Of a stretch of DNA of 7,361 bases, positions 1 to 5,034 are shown one piece after another (position 1 is the first letter of the stretch; each line of letters opens with the position of its first letter). Under the pieces are notes generated by a model, which was not told where the DNA came from, ran no database searches, and was given only the letters and a program-made list of their open reading frames with translations. Source of the DNA: Pontibacterium sp049599735 (GTDB lineage Bacteria; Pseudomonadota; Gammaproteobacteria; Pseudomonadales; Balneatricaceae); contig JBMYOX010000086.1 of assembly GCA_049599735.1 (NCBI GenBank), positions 1 to 7,361 of the forward strand. The letters are read 5' to 3'. The position numbers and the translations under genes were made by a program.

Positions 1-55
1 CCCGGATTTTCTCTCAGATAATCAGTTAGTTAAAGCCCTTAACTGATCGGCATTA

Positions 56-76
56 TGCCTTCGGGCAGCTTTTTTT
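56..76 (+). terminator. Intrinsic terminator of an upstream plus-strand gene
   Basis: A short stem, TGCC (56-59) with GGCA (64-67), is closed by a TTCG tetraloop. It is followed by a run of seven T from 70 and, after one G, five more T. UUCG loops are exceptionally stable, so a 4-bp stem can suffice. A second hairpin just before it, ATCAGTTA (21-28) with TAACTGAT (40-47), may help. The gene it ends lies to the left of the window. Confidence 0.6.
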
Positions 77-93
77 GTTTTTGCAGGCAATAA

Positions 94-115
94 AAAAGGC
101 GCCTTAGCGCCTTTT
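94..115 (-). terminator. Intrinsic terminator of the HDAC-family gene
   Basis: GGCGC (98-102) pairs with GCGCC (107-111) around a 4-nt loop, flanked by A-run 92-97 and T-run 112-115. Read on the minus strand it lies 16 nt beyond the stop codon of the deacetylase gene and ends in six T, as expected for its rho-independent terminator. The A/T flanks make it potentially bidirectional. Confidence 0.75.
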
Positions 116-131
116 AATTGTGCCCGTGAGA

Positions 132-1055
132 TCAGTGTCCCGCTAATACTTCAAGATGTGCCTGCACACTAAATGCCAGGGAGACCGGGTTATAACCCCC
201 CTCCAGCATCGATACAATCCGGTTCTGGGAATAGGTACGCGCACTGTCGGTCAGTAGCTGTGTCACCCAACGATAATCTTCTTCGTCCAGTTTGATGTCG
301 GCCATAGGGTCTTCATGGTGGGCATCAAAACCTGCGGAGATAAAGATCATATCGGGCTTGTGGGCCTGAATAGCCGGTAGCCAGCGGCTTTCAACCAGCT
401 TGCGGAACACCATGCCATCGCTGTGGGCATCCATCGGGCAGTTAATAATATTATCGCGCTGGATTTCACTGTAGCGTTCAGGATAAAAGGGATGCTGGAA
501 ACTGGAGCAGACCAGTACTTCCGGGCGATCCTTAAATATATCGACTGTACCGTTGCCGTGGTGAACATCAAAATCAAAGATGGCGACACGATTGATGTCC
601 GGTTGCTGCAAAGCATGAAGGGCTGCGATAGCGATATTATTGTAAAAACAAAAGCCCATGGAAATGTTGTGTTCTGCGTGATGGCCCGGCGGGCGAACGG
701 CGCAGAAGGCATTCCGGGCGCTGCCACTCAGTACCCGGTTAACCGCCAGTATGCCGGAACCTGCTGCCAGGCTCGCCGCATGCAGGGAGTCCGGGCAAAG
801 CGCTGTATCTTCGTCGGCATAAAAAACACCGCTTTTGGGTAGCTTCATCTCCAGTCGCTTCTGATGAAGCTCTGCATGGGCCAGTTGCACCTGCTCGGGC
901 AGAACATGTACTGACTGGATTTGTTCAAGTTCTGCGAGTAAGCCGGTTTTTGTCAGAACTTTTTGAATCGCGACAAGCCGTATCGGTGCTTCGGGGTGTT
1001 CCGGCCCCATGTTATGAAGTCCGCAATCCTGGTGGGATATAAATGCTGTAGTCAT
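132..1055 (-). CDS. Histone deacetylase family protein (zinc-dependent deacetylase)
   Basis: A 307-residue protein of the arginase/deacetylase fold. It is expected to be a cytoplasmic zinc hydrolase that removes acyl groups from lysine side chains or small amines; the substrate cannot be told from sequence. The family signatures are all present in order: GPEHPE at 17-22; RPPGHHA at 121-127 with the catalytic His pair H125/H126; DFDVHHGNG at 161-169 with zinc ligands D163 and H165; SAGFDAH at 240-246 with the third zinc ligand D244; and EGGY at 285-288 with the transition-state Tyr288. No catalytic residue is missing, and the length is normal for the single-domain bacterial members (about 300-310 aa). 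No signal peptide is seen. The ATG start lies 16 codons before the conserved N-terminal motif and has no strong Shine-Dalgarno. The gene stands alone, diverging from the receiver-TPR gene. It resembles AcuC and HdaH-type proteins, but I do not assign a symbol. Confidence 0.93.
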   Translation of the reverse strand: MTTAFISHQDCGLHNMGPEHPEAPIRLVAIQKVLTKTGLLAELEQIQSVHVLPEQVQLAHAELHQKRLEMKLPKSGVFYADEDTALCPDSLHAASLAAGSGILAVNRVLSGSARNAFCAVRPPGHHAEHNISMGFCFYNNIAIAALHALQQPDINRVAIFDFDVHHGNGTVDIFKDRPEVLVCSSFQHPFYPERYSEIQRDNIINCPMDAHSDGMVFRKLVESRWLPAIQAHKPDMIFISAGFDAHHEDPMADIKLDEEDYRWVTQLLTDSARTYSQNRIVSMLEGGYNPVSLAFSVQAHLEVLAGH

Positions 1056-1083
1056 AATTCGATGCCACTGATTTTTTTCTCAG

Positions 1084-1117
1084 TTTAAATAAAATAAATA
1101 GGCCCTGTCTTCGTCAA
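1084..1117 (-). promoter_or_regulatory. Candidate sigma-70 promoter of the HDAC-family gene
   Basis: On the minus strand TTGACG (plus 1112-1117) matches the -35 box at five of six positions. It is followed by an AT-rich stretch (1084-1098) in which several overlapping TTTATT/TATTTT hexamers could serve as -10 at 15-18 nt spacing. The position about 30-60 nt before the start codon fits. The -10 is not resolved. Confidence 0.35.
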
Positions 1118-1200
1118 ATCGTCTTAGATTGTCATTAGACGTTACCAGGCGAGCTTTTGCTTGATCTGTGTCATTAGCCATCGGGCCTCAAGCCGTTAGC

Positions 1201-1267
1201 ATAGTTCCCACAGCATAGAACTGTATTAGCACCGTGCGTCACACCCTACGTACGGTGCTTTTTTTTT
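1201..1267 (+). ncRNA. Candidate small RNA ending in a strong terminator
   Basis: Two consecutive hairpins precede a T run in an intergenic region with no coding sequence. The first pairs 1201-1207 with 1218-1224 (7 bp including one G-U, core AGTTC/GAACT). The second is the terminator at 1228-1259. No protein gene on the plus strand lies between the start of this gap and the terminator, so the terminated transcript would be non-coding. The 5' end is unknown; I saw no convincing sigma-70 promoter between 1118 and 1200, and the RNA could start further upstream. It matches no sRNA family I recognise. The alternative is a pure insulator that stops transcription running antisense to the HDAC gene. 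Confidence 0.25.
1228..1267 (+). terminator. Strong intrinsic terminator without an adjacent plus-strand gene
   Basis: A 12-bp stem (1228-1239 with 1248-1259, one G-U pair, outer sequence AGCACCGT/ACGGTGCT) has an 8-nt loop and nine T at 1259-1267. It sits between two divergent genes, where a terminator would not normally be needed. It lies about 85 nt before the start of the receiver-TPR gene. Confidence 0.85.
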
Positions 1268-1282
1268 ATAAACTGTTAAACT

Positions 1283-1310
1283 TTTTCCTGTGCTTCCAGT
1301 TACTTATATT
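1283..1310 (+). promoter_or_regulatory. Weak candidate promoter of the receiver-TPR gene
   Basis: TATATT at 1305-1310 is a fair -10 box, placed right after the terminator hairpin and 41 nt before the start codon. The -35 candidate at 1283-1288 (TTTTCC, spacing 16) matches the consensus poorly, so an activator or an alternative sigma factor may be needed. Confidence 0.25.
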
Positions 1311-1351
1311 CTGGTAAGGAAGCTTTAAACCCTAATGGTGCGGGATAGAGC

Positions 1352-2959
1352 GTGGCAGAAGTTAACTATTCGGATAAACGTGTACTGCTGGTCGATAGCA
1401 GCGGCAATATGCGTTCAGCCATTTTTCATATGCTCCGTACCATGGGCATCACTAACGTTCGTGCTATTACCATCAGCCGACGTGTCTTATCTGAAATTTC
1501 TGAAGGCAATTACGATATTATTTTGCTGGGCCATAACGTCAGTGATGCAGTGGCAGGCATTCAGTTGCTGGAAGAGGCACGCTTTCGTGGTTATATGAAA
1601 CCCAGTGCCAGCTGGGTGTTTATGACCAGTGATGCCTCCCAGGAAACTGTATTGCATGCTATAGATAGCCAGCCGGACGTGCTTATTACCAAACCTTTTA
1701 CTGTGGATGAACTCAAGCATCGTCTTGATGCACTGATGATCAGGCGTGAAACTTTTCGTGCGGTTGATGCGGCTTTGGAGGCCGGGGATACCGAAGCGGC
1801 CATCAGAATTTCTCTGACACAGTTTCCGGCGGGTAGCCGCAATCATGATGAAGCGGGTATGCTGGCCTGTAAACTGCTTCTGAAGATTAAGCGCTATGAT
1901 CAGGTTCTGATGCTGGCAGAAAGCCTGTATCGGCGAACGCATGATAAAGGAGCAGGGCTTTACTGGGCTGAAGCCCTGATCGCGAGGGATCGAATGGCTG
2001 AAGCTAAAGAGTTGATTCAGGAAATTATTGAGACTAATCCGCTTTATATTGCAGCCTATGATTTACTGGCGCTTGCCCATGAACGTTCAGGTGAGCCGGA
2101 TGCGGCCCGTGACATTGTGCAGATGGCGACAATGAAATCCCCCATGGGTATTCCGCGTCAGATGACGCTGGGTCGCCTGGCCACTCAGACCCGCCAGCTT
2201 AATATTGCAGAAAGTGCTTACAAGCGATCAATCAGTCTGGGACATAAAAGTTGCTATCGCTCTCCGGAACCTTATTTGCGTCTGGCTAATGTTCATCGAC
2301 TGGAGTTGAGCCAGGAGAATACACAAAAAAACTTTGAGCTTGAGCGGGGTTTTGAAGAGCTGCTTTCTCAGGCCGCTGCACAATTTCGAAACGATCCGGG
2401 TTTAAAAGTGCGTGCCGCGCTGCTACGCAGTGAAATGGCAAGTGCTTTGGAGCGGCCTGATGATGTTAAAAAGTTTCTGCGCGATGCCAGGCGGGAGAAT
2501 GCGGCCCTGGCGACACCACTGGATATGCGTTCGGAGCTTGAGCTATTGAGCGGAGCACCGCCTGCCAAAGTCCCGGCTGAGCCTGGGTCTGCGGCAGCAA
2601 CCAAAAAAGAGATGGCTAAGCGTGATCCTGATATGAGCCAGAAAGTAAATCGTCAGGGCGTTAAGCATTATAGTAACGGGCGGCTTTCTCAGGCGTTACG
2701 GCACTTTGGCCTGGCACTGGAATATGATTATGCGAACCTTCAGGCTCTGCTGAATCTGGCTCAGATGTATCTGGAACTCGCGCGGGATGATGAAGGTAAG
2801 CGCGAGGAGCGCCTGCGAATGTTTGATCGAAATATGCATCTTGCAGGCAAGTTAAACCCGGAGGGTGACGGTAAACGTAAACAGCAGGCGCTGGTCCGTC
2901 TCAGAGAGAAGAAAATAGAAGACTTACCCGAGGGTCCCCTGGGAGGGCTGCTGAGATAA
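1352..2959 (+). CDS. Receiver-domain TPR protein with a degenerate phosphorylation site
   Basis: A 535-residue soluble protein. Residues 9-128 form a CheY-like receiver: strand 1 VLLVD ends at D15, the signalling Thr is T92 and the conserved Lys is K114 in TKPF. The phospho-acceptor position after strand 3 (YDIILL) is Gly60 rather than Asp, and the second acidic-pocket residue is Ser16, so canonical phosphotransfer should not occur. Residues 135-380 are helical repeats of TPR type (for example 200-227 and 233-260). An Ala/Pro-rich linker follows at 401-420, then a further TPR pair at about 430-478 and a basic C-terminus. The architecture suggests a protein-interaction scaffold; partners are unknown. 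The start is GTG at 1352 with a weak GGGA at 1342-1345. An in-frame TAG at 1346 rules out anything further upstream. No intrinsic terminator is obvious between 2960 and 3054, only spaced short repeats such as CTTGAT/ATCAAG (3024-3054). Confidence 0.85.
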   Translation: MAEVNYSDKRVLLVDSSGNMRSAIFHMLRTMGITNVRAITISRRVLSEISEGNYDIILLGHNVSDAVAGIQLLEEARFRGYMKPSASWVFMTSDASQETVLHAIDSQPDVLITKPFTVDELKHRLDALMIRRETFRAVDAALEAGDTEAAIRISLTQFPAGSRNHDEAGMLACKLLLKIKRYDQVLMLAESLYRRTHDKGAGLYWAEALIARDRMAEAKELIQEIIETNPLYIAAYDLLALAHERSGEPDAARDIVQMATMKSPMGIPRQMTLGRLATQTRQLNIAESAYKRSISLGHKSCYRSPEPYLRLANVHRLELSQENTQKNFELERGFEELLSQAAAQFRNDPGLKVRAALLRSEMASALERPDDVKKFLRDARRENAALATPLDMRSELELLSGAPPAKVPAEPGSAAATKKEMAKRDPDMSQKVNRQGVKHYSNGRLSQALRHFGLALEYDYANLQALLNLAQMYLELARDDEGKREERLRMFDRNMHLAGKLNPEGDGKRKQQALVRLREKKIEDLPEGPLGGLLR

Positions 2960-3054
2960 TAGCGGAGTGGCGTTTCAGAAAAACTACAGAAAGATTTAAT
3001 AACCGCTACAGCTCCGAAGAGTGCTTGATCTCTTAAAACTTCTTATAAATCAAG

Positions 3055-3116
3055 AAGACATGGTACCAGTGGCCGGACTCGAACCGGCACGCCTATTAAG
3101 CGGGGGATTTTGAATC
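3055..3116. repeat. Left attachment repeat (att) of the tRNA-Leu island
   Basis: This 62-bp segment is identical to 4543-4604. With one mismatch at 3054 the match reaches back to 3051. It contains the 3' 56 nt of tRNA-Leu(CAA) plus 6 nt beyond the CCA. Such duplications of a tRNA 3' part are the normal product of site-specific integration by tyrosine recombinases. Identity stops abruptly at 3117. Confidence 0.9.
3061..3116 (-). pseudogene. Truncated tRNA-Leu(CAA), 3' part only
   Basis: On the minus strand this is the last 56 of 86 nt of the tRNA at 4549-4634: the anticodon loop and 3' side of its stem, the long variable arm, the T arm, the 3' acceptor strand and the encoded CCA. The 5' acceptor strand and D arm are absent, so it cannot fold as a tRNA. 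It is the island-side duplicate made on integration. Confidence 0.92.
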
Positions 3117-3219
3117 ACTTGAAAAGCCTTGGAGAGTTGCTACGGATCTGGAGTGGCATAGTGAATTTGGTCACTTGATTAGAGGTGATATCATCACTTC
3201 CTCACAAATAGGTGAGACA

Positions 3220-3544
3220 ATGACGAAGCCAAAAAGACCCAACTTCAGCCCTGAATTTAGACTTGAATCAGCCTTGCTAGTGGTTGATCAAGGTTACACC
3301 GTTTGCGATGCAGCTGAGGCGATGGGCGATGGGCGTTGGTAAATGCACCATGGATAAGTGGGTTCGACAACTGCGAGCAGAACGAGATGGCAAGTCTCCT
3401 AAAGCCACACCAATGACATCCGAACAACGGAAAATCCTTGAGTTTGAAAAGAAGGTCAAGCGGATCGAAGAAGAAAAGGAAATTCTAAAAAAGGCTACTG
3501 TAGATTTAAGCAATCATTGCAACTCCCTGAACAATTCTTGTTAA
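3220..3544 (+). pseudogene. IS3-family transposase OrfA, frameshifted
   Basis: OrfA is the helix-turn-helix DNA-binding subunit of IS3-family transposases. ATG at 3220 follows a good Shine-Dalgarno (AGGTGAG, 3210-3216). It opens MTKPKRPNFSPEFRLESALL, the typical N-terminus of this family, and runs to EAMGDGRW before a TAA at 3340-3342. The rest of the protein, VGKCTMDKWVRQLRAER onward with the leucine-zipper-like KRIEEEKEILKKAT, continues in the +1 frame to a TAA at 3542-3544. The break is a tandem duplication of GCGATGG at 3319-3332. Removing one 7-bp copy restores EAMGVGKCTMDKW in one frame, giving about 105 residues. The gene is therefore inactive by a single recent-looking slip. Confidence 0.88.
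3487..3493 (+). promoter_or_regulatory. Programmed -1 frameshift site of the IS3-family element
   Basis: The heptamer A AAA AAG lies in phase with orfA (codons AAA at 3488 and AAG at 3491), the canonical slippery site used by IS3-family elements to make the OrfAB transposase. A -1 shift here enters the frame of orfB, which is open from this point. It can no longer act in the native gene because of the upstream frameshift. Confidence 0.7.
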
Positions 3545-3750
3545 TCGAGAAACTCAAAGAGAGCCATGCTGTCACGTTAATCTGTGATGTATTTGGGGTG
3601 CATCGCAGCAGTTATAAATATTGGATTAAACGTCCACGCAGAATTTCAGCAGAACGAATAAGACTGTTGAGCGAAGTACGAACTGCGCATGAAGACAGTA
3701 ACGGCTCAGCAGGGGCTCGAACCATTGCTGACATCGTTACGGCTGGGGGT
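3517..3750 (+). pseudogene. IS3-family transposase OrfB, N-terminal fragment
   Basis: OrfB carries the DDE integrase core of IS3-family transposases. Only its N-terminal region remains: the helical segment with CDVFGVHRSSYKYW and then ISAERIRLLSEVRTAHE and GSAGARTIADIV, which normally precedes the rve catalytic domain. Recognisable sequence ends at about codon 76 (3744), before the DDE residues. The frame runs on to 3855, but those residues are antisense to the integrase fragment and are not OrfB. The reading phase is -1 relative to orfA, as expected for translation through the slippery site at 3487-3493; a separate start (TTG 3517) is only nominal. Confidence 0.85.
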
Positions 3751-4023
3751 CTACCCTCCCTCTGCCATCATTGCACGATAGCGCTATGCGGCCTTTCGAG
3801 CAGTTGCTACGTTGATATCAGGGAAGCGACCAAGAGCAATGCTGCGTTTTCGTGATTGGAATACATACCGTAATAGAAAGCGTTTATTGCCACTCTTTTC
3901 TGAAAGGCATTTCAGGCCAGTTAACTCCGTATCGGAATACTCCAGCTCAGTGCTCTTTACTGTCGCTGGCTTGCTTAGTAGAGCCCGGATACGGGCATCA
4001 GTGAATTTGAACTTGGTATTCAT
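3743..4023 (-). pseudogene. Tyrosine-recombinase integrase, N-terminal fragment (arm-binding domain)
   Basis: The ATG at 4023 has an ideal GGAGG 4 nt upstream (plus 4028-4032). Residues 1-79 match the N-terminal DNA-binding domain of P4-type island integrases (DUF4102): KFTDARIRALL, then LEYSDTELTGLKCL, then KRFLLRYVF, SIALGRFPDI and TARKAA. A TAG at 3784-3786 interrupts the frame, but the homology goes on: RYRAMMAEG follows directly, and after a 2-nt slip VDPQ reads at 3743-3754, as in the usual AEGxDP stretch. The gene thus bears a nonsense codon and a frameshift and is then cut off where the IS fragment begins. The core-binding and catalytic domains (R-H-R-Y) are absent. The gene points away from the tRNA, as is normal for tRNA-integrated islands. 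Confidence 0.85.
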
Positions 4024-4460
4024 GAAACCTCCGGAATGGGATATCTGGAGATTTCATATACGCTTGGTAATGTCTTTGATACGGATGTCGGCTTTCGGCA
4101 CACAGCAGGCATATACAGTGTGTTCTGCGGGATCACGCAATCATCCCGCGACGGAACCCAAAAGCTCTCTAGGAGAATACTTCTCCATCTTTGTTATCTG
4201 CCGCACATGCGCGCACCATCTCAGCCATGATATGGCCAGCGGTGGTCAAAGGGTGGTCTGGTTTCACTCCTCGTGTAGTGGGAAGCTGCTTGCTCCGCCA
4301 TTGGACCGGACATTTTCACTATATCGAAGCTTTAAAGGGCTGATTATCAAATAGGGTTGATAAGGAACAATCCACAGTGATGGATATTGAAGACTTCTAT
4401 TGCGCACAGAATCTGCACAGAGAAAAGAACGAATATAGGCCGGAGGCGAGATTCAGGCAC
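4024..4460. other. Non-coding island DNA between integrase start and tRNA side
   Basis: No convincing gene lies here on either strand. It holds two perfect inverted repeats: GCGGGAT (4127-4133) with ATCCCGC (4143-4149), and GGAGAA (4172-4177) with TTCTCC (4181-4186). Both are upstream of the integrase start and could be operator or arm-type sites. Near 4241-4320 there are short related strings (GGTGGTC twice at 4241 and 4252; GGTCTGGTTTCACT at 4255; GGACCGG..TTTCACT at 4303), which look like worn transposon-end repeats but are not assignable. A 39-codon frame from ATG 4380 to 4499 overlaps a terminator and is probably chance. Confidence 0.5.
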
Positions 4461-4490
4461 AAAAAAAGCGGCCACCTTTCGGTTCCGCTT
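4461..4490 (-). terminator. Intrinsic terminator downstream of tRNA-Leu
   Basis: On the minus strand AAGCGG (plus 4485-4490) pairs with CCGCTT (plus 4466-4471). An inner ACC/GGT stem is closed by a GAAA tetraloop, and seven T follow (plus 4461-4467). It lies about 58 nt after the tRNA CCA end and would stop tRNA transcription. It lies inside the island, so the element rather than the host seems to supply it. Confidence 0.8.
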
Positions 4491-4497
4491 CCTCGAT

Positions 4498-4520
4498 AAG
4501 CCTTTAATTTATAGGCTTTT
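4498..4520 (+). terminator. Weak plus-strand hairpin with T-rich tail
   Basis: AAGCCT (4498-4503) pairs with AGGCTT (4513-4518) around a 9-nt loop, followed by a T/C-rich tail to 4530. It could stop plus-strand transcription from the island before it runs antisense through the tRNA. No plus-strand gene needing it is intact. Confidence 0.35.
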
Positions 4521-4542
4521 TCTCTTTTTCTTCAAGGGCAAC

Positions 4543-4604
4543 AAGACATGGTACCAGTGGCCGGACTCGAACCGGCACGCCTATTAAGCGGGGGATTTTG
4601 AATC
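4543..4604. repeat. Right attachment repeat (att), overlapping intact tRNA-Leu
   Basis: Identical over 62 bp to 3055-3116. It begins 6 nt beyond the CCA end and extends into the 5' side of the anticodon stem. Beyond 4604 the sequence continues as intact tRNA, whereas the left copy diverges at once, so this is the tRNA-restoring end of the island. Confidence 0.9.
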
Positions 4605-4634
4605 CCCTATGTCTACCAATTCCATCACACTGGC
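4549..4634 (-). tRNA. tRNA-Leu (anticodon CAA)
   Basis: The 86-nt sequence folds as a class II tRNA. The acceptor strands are GCCAGTG and CACTGGT, followed by discriminator A and an encoded CCA. The D arm contains GGTAGAC, the anticodon loop is TTCAAAA with CAA at plus 4598-4600, the long variable arm has stem CGCT/GGCG, and the T arm is GCCGG-TTCGAGT-CCGGC. It decodes UUG. The anticodon loop, T arm and general layout agree with Escherichia coli leuX. Position 1-72 is G-U instead of the usual G-C. It has its own promoter (4706-4733) and hosts an island in its 3' part. Confidence 0.96.
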
Positions 4635-4705
4635 ATTGGCCTTGCTGTTTCTTATCGAGCTTGTTACCAGGCAATTACACGGCATAAGCTTTCAAAGAGA
4701 GCCGT

Positions 4706-4733
4706 ATTATAGAAACCTTTGCGGTGGCGTCAA
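4706..4733 (-). promoter_or_regulatory. Near-consensus sigma-70 promoter of tRNA-Leu
   Basis: On the minus strand TTGACG (plus 4728-4733) and a perfect TATAAT (plus 4706-4711) are 16 bp apart. Transcription should start near 4699, giving a 5' leader of about 65 nt before the tRNA. The strength fits a stable-RNA gene. Confidence 0.8.
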
Positions 4734-4748
4734 TGGTTAAGGCGTTAT

Positions 4749-4778
4749 TTAGCGGTAAAAAGTGCTGAATACCGCTAA
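4749..4778. repeat. Perfect 9-bp inverted repeat upstream of the tRNA promoter
   Basis: TTAGCGGTA (4749-4757) and TACCGCTAA (4770-4778) are separated by 12 nt. The repeat begins 16 bp upstream of the -35 box of the tRNA promoter. It could be a protein-binding site or an RNA hairpin; no T run follows on either strand, so it is not a terminator. Confidence 0.55.
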
Positions 4779-4839
4779 TTCTCAGTAAGCCGGATCGCCT
4801 GAGTAGGCCTCGGCCTTTTTCTGGCAGATTATCTTCTGC

Positions 4840-4892
4840 ACAGAGTCCGCTCTGTAGTCTATTTCTAAAAAATATCACGCAGCTTCTGCGTG
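4840..4892. repeat. Two adjacent perfect inverted repeats
   Basis: ACAGAG (4840-4845) pairs with CTCTGT (4850-4855) around TCCG. CACGCAG (4876-4882) pairs with CTGCGTG (4886-4892) around CTT. On the minus strand the second is followed by ATATTTTTT and may be a weak terminator for transcription from the right. Otherwise their role is unknown. Confidence 0.45.
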
Positions 4893-4919
4893 AAAAGCAT
4901 ACGAACACCTGGTTAAGTG

Positions 4920-4954
4920 ATCTGTATCAACTGGTGTATGTTTTTCATACAGAT
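4920..4954 (+). promoter_or_regulatory. Nested inverted repeat, possible operator of the surface-protein gene
   Basis: ATCTGTAT (4920-4927) and ATACAGAT (4947-4954) form perfect 8-bp arms. Nested inside, and sharing the right arm, is GTATG (4936-4940) with CATAC (4946-4950). The element lies about 80-115 bp before the start codon, where a regulator would act. I did not find a convincing -35/-10 pair; TATAGT at 4982-4987 is the best -10 candidate. The regulator is unknown. Confidence 0.4.
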
Positions 4955-5034
4955 TGTGATCATTTAATCAAATACTGCGCCTATAGTTTGGTCATACATC
5001 CCTACTACAAATAATTATAAAAGGAAGCTTAGTG

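Larger units (their letters stand above)
3162..3750 (+). mobile_element. IS3-family insertion sequence, right part deleted
   Basis: The segment carries the two-gene arrangement of IS3-family elements: orfA, a -1 slippery site, then orfB. Homology ends abruptly near 3744-3750, after which integrase sequence begins on the other strand. The left end is not certain; a TG-starting segment at 3162 (TGAATTTGGTCACTTG) is a plausible terminal repeat, but the partner end is missing so it cannot be confirmed. No target-site duplication can be tested for the same reason. Confidence 0.75.
3055..4604. mobile_element. Decayed genomic island in tRNA-Leu(CAA)
   Basis: Two 62-bp direct repeats bound about 1.4 kb holding a broken IS3-family fragment and an N-terminal integrase fragment. 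The integrase runs in the same direction as the tRNA and starts 526 bp from its 3' end, the classical layout of a tRNA-integrated island. The catalytic domain of the integrase, any cargo and the right end of the IS are gone. Recombination between the repeats would remove 1,488 bp and leave an intact tRNA, but the element encodes no working enzyme to do it. tRNA-Leu(CAA), which is leuX in Escherichia coli, is a well-known island target. Confidence 0.85.

Noticed and set aside
423..842. 139-codon plus-strand frame inside the HDAC gene
   Set aside because: The opposite strand carries every HDAC catalytic motif in one unbroken frame, so this is an antisense shadow.
1335..1598. ATG at 1335 with AAGGAAG at 1316-1322 as an alternative gene start
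   Set aside because: Its frame overlaps the receiver domain out of phase and encodes no recognisable domain; the receiver frame starting at GTG 1352 is clearly the coding one.
3061..3116. Second functional tRNA-Leu
   Set aside because: Only the 3' 56 nt are present. The sequence diverges at 3117 and the D arm and 5' acceptor strand are missing.
3812..4354. 180-codon plus-strand frame across the island
   Set aside because: It is antisense to the integrase fragment over its first part, has no family resemblance, and continues through non-coding island DNA. It is a shadow frame.
4380..4499. 39-codon frame MDIEDFYCAQN with an AAGGA upstream
   Set aside because: The Shine-Dalgarno spacing is too long, half of the frame overlaps the tRNA terminator, and no family is recognised.
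4387..4587. 66-codon plus-strand frame ending WYQWPDSNRHAY
   Set aside because: The end is the antisense translation of the tRNA-Leu 3' part, a well-known false protein, and the frame crosses two hairpins.
4749..4892. CRISPR array
   Set aside because: The repeats are inverted, differ from one another in sequence, and have no regular direct repeat and spacer pattern.
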